Source: Adhaeribacter radiodurans
GTDB taxonomy: Bacteria > Bacteroidota > Bacteroidia > Cytophagales > Hymenobacteraceae
Assembly (NCBI RefSeq): GCF_014075995.1
Contig: NZ_CP055153.1
Location: 2,418,001 to 2,482,000 of the forward strand
DNA: 64,000 bases
Reading direction: 5' to 3'
Shown: in pieces, positions 1 to 9,582 of the stretch
How the letters are laid out: each line of letters starts with the position of its first letter
Numbering within the stretch: position 1 is the stretch's first letter
Translations under genes and position numbers: made by a program
The notes under the pieces: model-generated
The model's database searches: none
The model's input: only the letters and a program-made list of their open reading frames with translations
Told to the model about the DNA's origin: nothing

Positions 1-5
1 CAGTA

Positions 6-896
6 TTACTTAGTTGCTAAAATGCTCGTTTTCCGAGACAAGTTCATAGGCTTTTGCTTCACAAAACATTCCCCGTGGGTAACAAATAATTCATGGGAAG
101 TTTGCGAAAAAAGCTGGGAAGGACTAACCCCTGCAATTCCCTTAAAGTCGCGGGAGAAGTGAGCTTGGTCGTAGTAACCCGCTTCGTAAGAAAGTTGCGT
201 GAGAGAAGCAGTAGGGTTAGCTTCGAGGTTAGAAAAAGCGCAGTTGAGCCGAATAATTTTACTCATTTCCTTAGGCGATAAACCTAGCCGGGTCCGGAAT
301 AACCGTTCGAGTTGCCGGGTACTGATACCTAGTTGCCCTTCCAGGCTTTTAATTGCTAAATTACCTTGGTTTAACTTTAATTGAGCCAACGTATAATCTA
401 CGTAATCTACCTGATTGTTTTGGGGCAACAGGCGATTTTCCAAAAAATTGTTTAAGTAATTTATTCTTTCCACATCTGAGTTGGCCTCAAAAATTTGCTC
501 TAACAGTAAAGAAATAGACTTACCCCAAATGGCTTCTAAATCCAGGCTCGGTACATTCGTAAATTCTTCCATGTTCATGGGCAGAAATTGCTGCGCGCCG
601 GTATCTTTAAACTGAATTTTTATTAAACGGGTATGACCGGAAAATTTTAACCAAATAGGCTGCGTTAGCTGCCCAACCATAAAAGCTTGCCGGGTTTTTT
701 GCATGGGGGCAGTTGGCCCTATTAAGTTATATTCATGGGCATCGCCGTACAGAAAGAGCATCGATATTTTTCCGTAAGGTATTAACCGCCACACCGATGC
801 CAGCGCAGCCGTATCTTGCCAGTTGATATCTACCAGCATGTAATTATCAATGTATTGCCTAAGAAAAGGACTTGGTTTAAATATTTCGGCCTTCAT
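6..896 (-). CDS. AraC-family transcriptional regulator
   Basis: Cytoplasmic DNA-binding regulator of 296 residues. The C-terminal third (about residues 175-270) reads as two helix-turn-helix units of the AraC/XylS type, with the family's ISTRQLERLFRTRLGLSPKE and YEAGYYDQAHFSRDFK patterns. The N-terminal 160 residues resemble the uncharacterised sensor-like domain common in Bacteroidota AraC proteins (DUF6597-like) and show no recognisable ligand pocket motif. ATG start at the high-coordinate end; 256 bases of AT-rich non-coding DNA lie upstream. It stands alone on its strand at the window edge, so its target is unknown. Family call is secure; ligand and regulon are not. Confidence 0.9.
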   Translation of the reverse strand: MKAEIFKPSPFLRQYIDNYMLVDINWQDTAALASVWRLIPYGKISMLFLYGDAHEYNLIGPTAPMQKTRQAFMVGQLTQPIWLKFSGHTRLIKIQFKDTGAQQFLPMNMEEFTNVPSLDLEAIWGKSISLLLEQIFEANSDVERINYLNNFLENRLLPQNNQVDYVDYTLAQLKLNQGNLAIKSLEGQLGISTRQLERLFRTRLGLSPKEMSKIIRLNCAFSNLEANPTASLTQLSYEAGYYDQAHFSRDFKGIAGVSPSQLFSQTSHELFVTHGECFVKQKPMNLSRKTSILATK

Positions 897-1152
897 GTAC
901 TCTTAAACTAATAAGATTTTTACTTTCTTCAAAGATATAGTATTAAAAATATTTACGCTTGTACAAAAACGACATGTAGAAGAAAGAGTATTCCTTATCT
1001 TTTACCCTTATTGGTAAAAAGCCGTGCTGCGAATATTATTTAGGCCTTATATTTTTATGAATTTACTTAATGAATATGGAGTCAGATAATACTAGACTTA
1101 TAAGCATAATTATGTAAAAACAACTTTTCTTTATTGTTACTGAATTATTATT

Positions 1153-2253
1153 TTAAACACTGCCACTTCCGTTGTAGGTTTCCCAGGATAAAGTAACTGT
1201 ACACCCCGAGTTGCTAGAAATGGGAAATCCGGTAAGATGAGATCCGGCGTAAAATTCCTGCTCGTAGGTGAGTTGCAGGGGAAGTGGCGGAACGAGGCTG
1301 TCGGGAATGCGCAGGCTTAAGGCCGAGGTAAATTTCGGTTGCAGGTATTTGGCAAAGAACATGGAAACTATATCGGCGGTTATGACCGGAGTGCGGGTAC
1401 AAGGGCCGCGGCCATTCTCGCAGGTACTCATACCGGCTGGTAAATAATCCCAGTGCCGGCCATCTTTAAATACTGTCATGTGTTTTTGCAAGGCCAGCGA
1501 AGACCATAACAAATTACTCACATTAGTAAACCAATCATCCGTGCCCCGGATAAATAAAGTAGGTTTAGTAAATCCTGCTATAGGCAACGAGCCGGATGGC
1601 CAATCTTCCCAAACTCCGGCTATAGAGGCATAAGCCGCTAATTGCTGCTGCACCGCAAAACGGGCTCCCAATAAGGCTCCGTAAGAATGACCAATAATGC
1701 CCGTGTGCGCAGCCGAAGAAAATAATAAATTACTATGCGGCCAACCCGACCGCATCCAGGTTACTATTTGAGCCAGGCGGGTTAAACTGGGATGATCCGG
1801 ATTAGAAGGGTGAATGCTAATGCCGGGCATTTCGGGTACCACTACCACGTACCCGCAACGGGCTAGTTGAGCCGGTAGTTGAAACCATTTTGTATAATGG
1901 TTCATCTCGTCGCAGTGGCCATGCGCTAAAATTATAAGTGGGTAAGAATAGCGGGCGGGTAAAATAGTCGCATTTTGGGGTGAACCATCAATAGTAGGAA
2001 AGAATACCCGGCATTTACCCGGTACACCCTCGGTAGTGCTGTAGTCTTTGAAGCCGTAAAATACCGGCGTTAAGGCATGCGGTTGCCAGCTAATCGGTGA
2101 AGGATTAGGTGGAGGCTCGTTGCAACTCCATAAAAGAAGCCCGCCTAAGCCCAAACCAGATAATTGCAGGAAAGAGCGTCGGGTAAGGGAACGGTTTTTT
2201 TCTAAATTCGGTACCATGGAGATGGTAGAAATGAATGGATTATTTGTTTTCAT
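1153..2253 (-). CDS. Exported alpha/beta hydrolase (chlorophyllase/PET hydrolase-like fold)
   Basis: Predicted esterase or lipase-like hydrolase of 366 residues. The N-terminus carries a twin-arginine motif (RRSFLQ, residues 25-30), a hydrophobic stretch and a lipobox ending at Cys44, so export by Tat and lipid anchoring are likely. The oxyanion HGH lies at 111-113, the nucleophile elbow GHSYG at 188-192 (Ser190), a likely acid at Asp239/240 in the RGTDDWF motif, and a likely catalytic His267 in DGRHWDY. That order fits the alpha/beta hydrolase fold and the large lipase-like group that includes platelet-activating factor acetylhydrolases and cutinase-like enzymes. The substrate cannot be read from the sequence. 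It is a single gene with no operon partner. Confidence 0.85.
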   Translation of the reverse strand: MKTNNPFISTISMVPNLEKNRSLTRRSFLQLSGLGLGGLLLWSCNEPPPNPSPISWQPHALTPVFYGFKDYSTTEGVPGKCRVFFPTIDGSPQNATILPARYSYPLIILAHGHCDEMNHYTKWFQLPAQLARCGYVVVVPEMPGISIHPSNPDHPSLTRLAQIVTWMRSGWPHSNLLFSSAAHTGIIGHSYGALLGARFAVQQQLAAYASIAGVWEDWPSGSLPIAGFTKPTLFIRGTDDWFTNVSNLLWSSLALQKHMTVFKDGRHWDYLPAGMSTCENGRGPCTRTPVITADIVSMFFAKYLQPKFTSALSLRIPDSLVPPLPLQLTYEQEFYAGSHLTGFPISSNSGCTVTLSWETYNGSGSV

Positions 2254-2823
2254 AGCGTTTAAATAAAGTTTATTGACTTTTTAGATTAGGGCTGGCAAAA
2301 GAAGATTTCGGATTATAGAATTGGACAGGATCATTAATTCTACGCTTAGGAAAAAGTTATTTATTTAAATTACCTATCCAAGCAAGCTCTTTACACATCT
2401 GAAAAGTGGCCTTTAAGAGAAAATAAATAAGAGGAAAAGGGCTGTTATTGAAAGTTACTAATCCCTAAAACCCCTATTAATAACTTTATGCTTCCAGATA
2501 CCCTAACTCTTATTAAAGGTTAGGGCTGTTAAGTTTGCTAGATGAAAAGCTGGCGCTGAGGCATCGTTTTTAATAATTTAGTAAATCTACATCCTAGCGA
2601 ATCGATTTACTTTTCTTTAAAGATAAGACAGTAATTAATTCCAACCGACCTGAGGCCTGAAGATAAAGCTCATTAGCATGGCGTGCTCGCGAAAGAAATC
2701 GAGAACATAATGGCCTCAAATTCATAGTAAGTTTTTGTCTGAATGTAGTAGTGGCCGTAGAGAGGTGAATGGCAGGAAATTTTTTATGAATTTCTACCAT
2801 TCGCCTCCATTACGCCTTTTTCA
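2254..2823. other. Intergenic region, 570 bases, no gene seen
   Basis: AT-rich spacer between the hydrolase start and the subtilase end. It holds a short hairpin (CCCTAAC at 2501-2507 with GTTAGGG at 2519-2525) without a clear T-run, and one copy of the palindrome ATTTAGTAAAT at 2576-2586. A 68-codon open frame at 2594-2800 has no recognisable features and is not called. Confidence 0.6.
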
Positions 2824-5800
2824 TTACTTTCTGAGCAGCACTTTCTGGGAAGTAGTAATGCTGTTAGAAACAAAACGGACGATATACATACCAGCCTTTT
2901 CGGAAGAAACCTGCCAGGTGAGTTCTAACTTTTTGCCCGCTTCTGCTGATCCCTGGAACAAAGTTTTTATTTCCAGCCCTTGGCTGTTGTATACTTTAAC
3001 GGTAATAAATTCAGATTTTTGCGGAGTAAAGCTAACGGTGAGTTTATCTGAGAAAGGATTAGGATACGTTTCTAAGCGAAAGGTTTTTTTCTCAACTGCT
3101 TGCTCCGATACGGATGTTACTTCTGGTGCTAATTCTACTGGTGAGTTAGCTTCTGCTGGTGGAGCAATGGCACCACCGGTGGGCGATACTTTTACCAGCC
3201 AGTAATCGGTGCTTCCCTGAGTAGGCTGGGTTCTATCGCCCGAAAGGTCGGAATTGGATCTGCCGCCCAGTAAATACCCTCCATCTGCTGTTTGTAAGGC
3301 AGAACGTAAGTTATCATCGGCATTACCGCCAAAGCGCTTATCCCATTGTTTGGTTCCGTTATTGTTGGTTTTCAGAATCCAATAATCGAAGCCTCCATGG
3401 GTTCCTTGCGATTTATCGGCGGATTTTTCTGAGTTGGACCGCCCAGCCAACAAGTAGCCGCCATCTGTGGTTTGAATGAGCGATTGAAGTTCTTCTACTT
3501 CCGTGCCGCCAAAGCGTTTGTCCCAAAGTTTATTGCCGCTGCTGTTCATCTTCACCAGCCAGTAATCCGTACCTCCCTGGTTAGTTTGCGAATGATCTCC
3601 ACTGGCAAAAGAATTGGAAGTACCGCCTAACAGGTAATTACCATCAGAAGTGCGAATGATAGTTTGTAAATCATCATTTAAACTGCCGCCGAACCGTTTA
3701 TCCCATTGTTTGGTACCGCTTGAATTGATTTTGATTACCCAGTAATCTCTGCCGCCTCTCGAAGCCTGCGTTTTATTGCCATTGCTGCCTGAAGTGGAAC
3801 GACCGCCCAGCAACAGACTGCCATCGGAATTTAGCAAGGCGGCTTCTAACCAATCTTCGCCAGTACCACCAAAACGTTTGTCCCAGATTTTATTTCCGGT
3901 GCTACTGATTTTTACAACCCAGAAATCGCTCGCTCCCCAGTTTTCTTCGCTTTTATCACCATTGTCACCGGATAAAGTATGACCCGCCAAAATATATTCA
4001 CCACTTGGTAATTGAATAAGTGCGCGCAGATCATCATCTAAAGTTCCGCCGAAGCGTTTGTCCCATTGCTTCACGCCACTGGCGTTCACCTTCACCACCC
4101 AGTAGTCTTTGCTTCCCCGGGAACCCTGGCTTTTATCTCCCGTTTGAATTGATAAGGAGTTACCGCCCAATAAATAACCACCGTCGCTAGTAGCAATTAA
4201 AGCATTAAGGTTGTCGTCATCATCGCCGCCGTAGCGTTTGTCCCATTGTTTATTGCCCTGAGCATCGGTTTTTACCAGCCAGTAGTCGTTGCCGCCGCGG
4301 CTACCTTGCGATTTGTCGCCGGTAACCGGAGAAGGAGAGTGGCCGCCGAGCAAATACCCGCCATCCTTGGTGCGGATTACTTTAGAAAAGTTGTCGGTTC
4401 CGGAGCCACCAAAGCGTTTGTTCCACTGCGAAGAAGCTACTACGGTATTAGCAATTGTAATGGTATAATCTTCTACTTCGCCGTTCGCAAAATCCGAACA
4501 AGCATCGGTGTTTGTTACCAAGGTGTTGTATTTGCTCATCACCCGCAGCCTGCGTTGCCCGGTAGAAACATTGGTCGGAATGGTAATAGTAGTATTGTAG
4601 GGTTCCGTGCTTGCAGTAGGAGAGGCGTAAATTAATTCACCGGCATCTTCAAAATCCTGGTCGTTGTTATAATCAATCCACACTCCGAAGCCTTGCGGGA
4701 AAGAACCGGCTTGTACTTTAAGCGAGTATCTTTTTCCTTTAGCTACAGTAGTTGTAAGCGAGCCCGTAGCAGGAAAATTAGTGTAACCACCAATGGTGCC
4801 GTCGCAGCCTGAATCATCATGAACCAAAGTATTAAAACTAAAATTATTAATGTAATCTCCCTGCTGACAGTTAAGGGTAGGCACGCAATACCCAATGGCC
4901 ACGGTATAATCTTCGGTTTCGCCTACGTTAAATGTAGAGCAGGATTCGTTGGCAGCCAACACAGAAAAATACTTTGTCCGGACCCGCAGGCGTCGCAAAC
5001 CAGTAGTGGCATTGGATGGAATAGTTACGGTGCCGGTAAATACACCTTTGCCGGGAGTAGGAGATTTATAAATAAACTCTCCAGCATCGTTAAAGTCGCC
5101 GTCATTATTACAATCCAGCCAAACTCCAAAACCTTGCGAGAGGTTTGGCCCACCTTGCATGCTGATAGTATAACTCTGCCCTTTTAAGAGACAGGTGGTA
5201 TTGGTGCCTACCGGGTCATAGTTAATGTAGTTGCCGGCTTGTCCGTTGCAACCAGAATTATTGTTAGCCAGCGTATTTAAGCTAAAATTATTAATAAAAT
5301 CTCCGGAAGTACAAGGAGTTTCGTAGAGTGGAATGCAATAAGCCGATATTAACCATTGATTGGGGCTGGTACCAGTTCCGGCGGCATTACTTACCTGGAT
5401 GTAGCCCGTGCCGGCCCCGGCCGGAGATGTAGCGATAATAGTGGATTCGTTTACTATCGTAAACTGGGCACTAACCCCGCTGAAAGTAACCGAACCCGCA
5501 CCCAGAAAATTCTTGCCTTTAATTTTAACGCTGGTACCTACGGGTCCGCCTACCGGTTCAAAACTGTAAACCAAAGGTAACCCTTGAATAAACTGCAAAG
5601 CTCTAAAAGCATTCACCCGACCATAACCCATTTCGTTGTTCCAGGTGCCATAAGGGTGTCCGGCGAGCGTTAGGTATTCATAACCGCCTACTTTCTCCGC
5701 TGATTTTTGGAGAGCAATCATATAATTAGAGGCACCGTAATCCGGACGAAGGGAGGCCATTAAACCCACTACTCCTGCTGCAACGGGGCAGGCTGCCGAT

Positions 5801-7188
5801 GTACCATCAAAAAATGTATAATCGTCGTTAACGTATCCGGCTATGCCGCTCCGGTCGGTAGTAATGGTATTCACACCGGGGGCTACTATATCAACGTATC
5901 CTCCGTAATTAGAAAAACTGGCTCTCTTATCACTAACATTAGATGCTCCCACGCCTACCACAAAATCATAATTGGCCGGATATAAGATAGGGGTATTTTT
6001 ATTGTCATTGCCGGTGGAACCCAGGATAACCGCGCCCAAGCCACTCCTGCTGTTGTAGCGCATGGCAGAAAAACTAACTTCTACGGTAGCAGCAAAATCG
6101 TTGGAGCCGAACGTATAACTATTACTTACCGCCACTAACCCGGGCGTATTAATTATGCGGGAGGCAGCCCGGGCAATAATGTCGGCAGTGGTATGCCACC
6201 GGCCGTTTGTTTCTACGTTGTAGCCCATCATAACCGGCATTACCTTAATGTTATTTCCCACGCTTGACCCACCAATACGATTATTAGTGGCACCGGCTAT
6301 TAAACCGGCACAAGGAGTTCCGTGGTTGGCGTACTCGTTCTGGGGCAGAGGTGAATTACCATTATTCGTTGCATCGTAGGGATTTACTATTTGGCCAGCT
6401 AAATCCGGGTGGCTCAGGTCATAGCCGTGCCCGTCAATAACGGCTACCACTACCGAAGAAGAACCCGCTGTGATATCCCAGGCTTCCGGGGCATCAATAT
6501 CGGCGTCCGAGTCCTGGCTCAGGAACCACTGCGAGGGATAGAAGATATCATTAGGCAAATAGTCGGAATGGCCGGTAAAAGTAAAATCAGGTTCGGCGTA
6601 TTCTACTAAGCTTTTTTCAAATAAGCCATTTGCTACTGTAAAAACGTTACCGCCTTTATAAATAGCTACAACGTACAATTTGCGGTCTCCCAGGTCAATT
6701 TCTTCGATTAAAGTAGCTTTATTACTTTTCAAGAAAGCTTTTACTAGTTCCTGGTTGCCGTCCTTTTTCAGGGTATAGGTAAGTTTATTACCCACGTACA
6801 CGGTTTCTTTTCCAATTTTGAATGCCGGATAAGCAGTAATAACATCCTGATTGGAGTTGAATTGTTGCGTAACGTTAGATAAGTTACCGGTTAAGCCAGC
6901 TTTTGAAGAATTAACCTTGTACCTTACCGCATTCATCGGCGCAAATACGTCTTGCTGGTTTACTTTTGTTATTTGATTTTGCAACGGAATGCCGAGGGTT
7001 TTCCCTTTAGCCAAGTTCACCTTAGATGCAAACGTGACAAATACTTCGTCGGCTTTTGGCGTTAAGAGTACTTTTTTCCCGTTCCGGTAATATGCGTACT
7101 CTGCCGGTAATTCTGTTTTTGTTTGTGCCAGCGTAGTTAAATTAAATAGTACTAAACACCAGTAAAAAGTAAAAATTTTGATTTTCAT
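2824..7188 (-). CDS. Secreted subtilisin-like (S8) serine protease with TIG, two GEVED, seven propeller repeats and a T9SS sorting tail
   Basis: Very large extracellular protease of 1454 residues. A signal peptide occupies about residues 1-21. The subtilase domain (about 225-530) has an intact triad: Asp252 in VIDGHGYD, His289 in NHGTPCAG, Ser464 in DGTSAAC, with the oxyanion Asn394 in STGNDN. A TIG/IPT immunoglobulin-like domain follows (about 541-615), then two GEVED domains (about 618-766 and 768-914), each with a GFGVW[LI]D..ND.DF.DAGE core. Seven consecutive 60-residue repeats (922-1341) probably form a beta-propeller. The last 80 residues are a type A T9SS C-terminal domain beginning near YPNPFSDKL. 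It is a lone gene. Function inferred: cell-surface or secreted proteolysis, probably of exogenous protein. Confidence 0.93.
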   Translation of the reverse strand: MKIKIFTFYWCLVLFNLTTLAQTKTELPAEYAYYRNGKKVLLTPKADEVFVTFASKVNLAKGKTLGIPLQNQITKVNQQDVFAPMNAVRYKVNSSKAGLTGNLSNVTQQFNSNQDVITAYPAFKIGKETVYVGNKLTYTLKKDGNQELVKAFLKSNKATLIEEIDLGDRKLYVVAIYKGGNVFTVANGLFEKSLVEYAEPDFTFTGHSDYLPNDIFYPSQWFLSQDSDADIDAPEAWDITAGSSSVVVAVIDGHGYDLSHPDLAGQIVNPYDATNNGNSPLPQNEYANHGTPCAGLIAGATNNRIGGSSVGNNIKVMPVMMGYNVETNGRWHTTADIIARAASRIINTPGLVAVSNSYTFGSNDFAATVEVSFSAMRYNSRSGLGAVILGSTGNDNKNTPILYPANYDFVVGVGASNVSDKRASFSNYGGYVDIVAPGVNTITTDRSGIAGYVNDDYTFFDGTSAACPVAAGVVGLMASLRPDYGASNYMIALQKSAEKVGGYEYLTLAGHPYGTWNNEMGYGRVNAFRALQFIQGLPLVYSFEPVGGPVGTSVKIKGKNFLGAGSVTFSGVSAQFTIVNESTIIATSPAGAGTGYIQVSNAAGTGTSPNQWLISAYCIPLYETPCTSGDFINNFSLNTLANNNSGCNGQAGNYINYDPVGTNTTCLLKGQSYTISMQGGPNLSQGFGVWLDCNNDGDFNDAGEFIYKSPTPGKGVFTGTVTIPSNATTGLRRLRVRTKYFSVLAANESCSTFNVGETEDYTVAIGYCVPTLNCQQGDYINNFSFNTLVHDDSGCDGTIGGYTNFPATGSLTTTVAKGKRYSLKVQAGSFPQGFGVWIDYNNDQDFEDAGELIYASPTASTEPYNTTITIPTNVSTGQRRLRVMSKYNTLVTNTDACSDFANGEVEDYTITIANTVVASSQWNKRFGGSGTDNFSKVIRTKDGGYLLGGHSPSPVTGDKSQGSRGGNDYWLVKTDAQGNKQWDKRYGGDDDDNLNALIATSDGGYLLGGNSLSIQTGDKSQGSRGSKDYWVVKVNASGVKQWDKRFGGTLDDDLRALIQLPSGEYILAGHTLSGDNGDKSEENWGASDFWVVKISSTGNKIWDKRFGGTGEDWLEAALLNSDGSLLLGGRSTSGSNGNKTQASRGGRDYWVIKINSSGTKQWDKRFGGSLNDDLQTIIRTSDGNYLLGGTSNSFASGDHSQTNQGGTDYWLVKMNSSGNKLWDKRFGGTEVEELQSLIQTTDGGYLLAGRSNSEKSADKSQGTHGGFDYWILKTNNNGTKQWDKRFGGNADDNLRSALQTADGGYLLGGRSNSDLSGDRTQPTQGSTDYWLVKVSPTGGAIAPPAEANSPVELAPEVTSVSEQAVEKKTFRLETYPNPFSDKLTVSFTPQKSEFITVKVYNSQGLEIKTLFQGSAEAGKKLELTWQVSSEKAGMYIVRFVSNSITTSQKVLLRK
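3166..4425 (-). repeat. Seven tandem 180-bp coding repeats (60 residues each)
   Basis: Inside the subtilase gene, seven units each begin W[DN]KR[FY]GG and contain DGGYLLGG-like and DYW[LV]VK-like segments. Every unit is exactly 60 residues, with no indels between copies. They resemble the propeller blades called delta-60 or FGG-type repeats in secreted Bacteroidota proteins. Seven units fit a closed seven-bladed propeller (inference). The last unit is followed by divergent sequence, GGAIAPP, in place of the next WDKRFGG. Confidence 0.9.
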
Positions 7189-7611
7189 GGTTTTGTAGAT
7201 AATAATTAATTGTTAAAATGATTCTTGTTTTAAGGGGGAGATTCGGGTCGGCTGAAAATGTTATTTAGCATCTCCGGATTTTATTATAGGAAAATTGAAT
7301 ATTAACAAGGCTTAGCAATGGTTAATTTAATGCCATTGTTAAATTTTATTCTACTAAAAGTATTAATGGAAGGAAGGTGAATTTTCGAAGACGCTAACCT
7401 TATATTAATAATTTTAATACAAGATTAGCGTTATTTACAACTTAACTTATTTCTTAACTGATTACTAAATGATGTACAGGTAAAATGAAGTTGTTAGAAA
7501 AGTAATATTTAGTAAATAAATGAACACTGGATTTACAATGCATTAATTATTGTGTTTGCCAGCAGGCACCAAATGTCAAGATTTGATTGTTTAGGTTGAA
7601 AGTAATTTCAA
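7189..7611. other. Intergenic region, 423 bases, no gene seen
   Basis: AT-rich spacer between the subtilase start and the end of the methyltransferase gene. It must contain the subtilase promoter, but no confident Bacteroidota -33/-7 pair was identified. One ATTTAGTAAAT palindrome lies at 7507-7517. Confidence 0.5.
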
Positions 7612-8457
7612 TTATTTTTGGCCGCTTATAACAACCGCACCATAATCCAGAGCTGTTTTTTTATCCGGGCATTTCTGATCTACTAAATGAAATACGTCAC
7701 TTTTTATTTTAGCAATGGTTGCTTCGTCGGCTTTACTCAGGGCGGCTACTGCGGGGGCAACTACATCGTTGGTAAAGTTCCAGTACGTATCGTTGTTGCC
7801 ACACTCTAGTTTACCTCCAATTTCAGTTTCCGAGATATTTTTAAAACCAGCCTGAGAAAATAGATCAGCAATAAACCCTGGGTTCCCACACCGGAACAAA
7901 CCCGGAGCACCGGGTGGCGGACCTGGTAATTGCATGGTTTTATTGATGGTACTCATGGCAGCAGTTCCCCAGAAATTTTTGTCAGGTGTTCCCCAAACGG
8001 CGGTGGCCACTCTACCGCTAGGTTTTAATACCCGGGCAATTTCTTTGGCAGCCAACAGCATATCCGGAAAGTACATAAATCCTAAACGGCAGCTTACCGC
8101 ATCAAACGACTCGTCTGCGAAGGGTAATTCGCTTACATCACAAACTACGGTTTTTATATTGGTAATACCTTTTTTAGCGGCATTCTCGCGGGCAACTTCC
8201 AGCATTCCTTCGGCTAAATCAGTAATAATTACTTTCCCTTGCGTTACCAGGTTAGCAATGCTAAGTCCCGGCTCGCCGGTGCCACCAGCTATATCCAAAA
8301 CCTTATCCGTGGGTTTGAGTTGTAAAGATTGAATTATTTCCTCTCCCATAGGTTTTAGCCAATCCATAGTAAAGTCGTCCCATTTGCGCCAGCCTGGTGA
8401 AAATTTGTTCCAGGTTTGTTTTTGTTGTTCTCTGATTTGTTCTAATGCTAATTCCAT
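7612..8457 (-). CDS. Class I SAM-dependent methyltransferase (UbiE/COQ5-like)
   Basis: Cytoplasmic methyltransferase. The SAM-binding motif I reads VLDIAGGTGEPGLS, followed by an acidic loop (ITDLAEGML) and a motif with CRLGFMYFPD, the standard order of the methyltransferase-11/ubiE group. The acceptor is unknown; quinone biosynthesis is not implied by context. The reading frame extends upstream to 8547, but the family usually starts at the internal ATG used here (MELALEQIREQQ), giving 281 residues; the extra 30 residues look like leader sequence. The next gene upstream, for a sigma factor, is divergent. Confidence 0.8.
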   Translation of the reverse strand: MELALEQIREQQKQTWNKFSPGWRKWDDFTMDWLKPMGEEIIQSLQLKPTDKVLDIAGGTGEPGLSIANLVTQGKVIITDLAEGMLEVARENAAKKGITNIKTVVCDVSELPFADESFDAVSCRLGFMYFPDMLLAAKEIARVLKPSGRVATAVWGTPDKNFWGTAAMSTINKTMQLPGPPPGAPGLFRCGNPGFIADLFSQAGFKNISETEIGGKLECGNNDTYWNFTNDVVAPAVAALSKADEATIAKIKSDVFHLVDQKCPDKKTALDYGAVVISGQK

Positions 8458-9021
8458 TGTTAAATGATTAATTAATTGTTTAAGGTTTGATAGTTGAGAT
8501 TTATCAGGGGACCAAAGTTTTATCCTGATTTGCAGATTAGTAGCCATCTGAAAAAAAGGTTAACAGGTAAAAAGAAATTTTTTTTATAATTTCTGAAAAA
8601 CTTAAAATCTGGTACTCGCAACAATAATTAAATAAGCGTTTACATAAATAAAATGCTAAAGAACAAGTATTTATAATTGATATTATAATTATCTTTAACT
8701 ATCTATTCAATAAAGCTCTTGCTTAAGAGTTTAATACCAGCTTGGCTTAGGGGTATGGCATTAGAGCAAAATGTACAAGTTAAACAAAGGCCTCTTTTAG
8801 AATTACAAGTTTTTAGCCAGTTTGAAAAAGGTTAATAAGAGGGAGAAAATAATTTTGAATTTATGCACAGCAGAAGTTCGGATGATTTTTGCCGAATTTA
8901 TTCCAGATAACCTACTTGCGGCTAATAAAATTTCTAAGTACCGGTGTTAACCTTTCGCCGAACCAGACACTAATATCCAAAGACAATTTTATTCAATTAT
9001 TCTAACCAGGTACTACAGAAT
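8458..9021. other. Divergent intergenic region, about 560 bases
   Basis: AT-rich region between the methyltransferase and sigma-factor genes; it should hold promoters for both. No operator, RNA gene or reliable promoter pair was recognised. If the methyltransferase starts at 8547, the spacer is 474 bases. Confidence 0.5.
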
Positions 9022-9573
9022 TTGAAGATCAGCTACCAATCGGATGAAGTATTGATTCAGGGACTTCAAAATGGAAGTCCTAAGGCGCTGGAGTTTATCT
9101 ACAGCACGTACTGGCCCATGATTGCCAATTTTGTCCGGCTAAATCACGGTAATTCGCAGGAAGCCGAGGATTTGTACCAGGAAGGAATTATTACTCTTTA
9201 CGAACAGGTAAGAAAAGGAAATTTTCACATGAATTCTGCGGTCAAAACGTATTTATACTCCATTTGCCGGAATAAATGGTTGAGTAAGCTGAAAAAACAA
9301 GTACCCATTACCGATTTAGAAGAACATATCCAGCAAATTCCGGCGGAAGAACCCATTGCCGAAACTCCTTACCTGGACGACGCAGCCTTGAAATTGGCGA
9401 TAGAAGGTTTAGGAGAACCGTGCCGGACCGTTATTGTCGGATATTATTACCATAAATTAAGTTTAGAGCAGATAGCTGAAACATTAAATTATTCGAATGC
9501 CAATGTCGCTAAACAACAAAAGTTTCGTTGTGTGGAGCGATTAAAAAAGAAATTTCTTCCAGAACTTAAATAA
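9022..9573 (+). CDS. ECF-type RNA polymerase sigma factor
   Basis: Sigma factor of 183 residues. Region 2 spans about residues 7-78 (LIQGLQNGSPKALEFIYSTY and EAEDLYQEGIITLYEQV), with region 4 at about 123-178 (LSLEQIAETLNYSNANVAKQ), which recognises the -35 element. The start is a TTG: no in-frame ATG comes before residue 33, and starting there would delete half of region 2. The gene downstream, 9 bases away, encodes a one-segment membrane protein with an anti-sigma-like N-terminus, so the pair probably forms a membrane-signalled sigma/anti-sigma switch. Its regulon is not visible here. Confidence 0.9.
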   Translation: MKISYQSDEVLIQGLQNGSPKALEFIYSTYWPMIANFVRLNHGNSQEAEDLYQEGIITLYEQVRKGNFHMNSAVKTYLYSICRNKWLSKLKKQVPITDLEEHIQQIPAEEPIAETPYLDDAALKLAIEGLGEPCRTVIVGYYYHKLSLEQIAETLNYSNANVAKQQKFRCVERLKKKFLPELK

Positions 9574-9582
9574 TTAAATAAA

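Noticed and set aside
2594-2800. 68-codon open frame upstream of the hydrolase
   Set aside because: No protein-like pattern or recognisable domain; overlaps an AT-rich spacer.
4246-4635. Open frames on the plus strand inside the subtilase gene
   Set aside because: They are antisense shadows of the repeat and GEVED coding regions; the minus-strand frame has clear domains.
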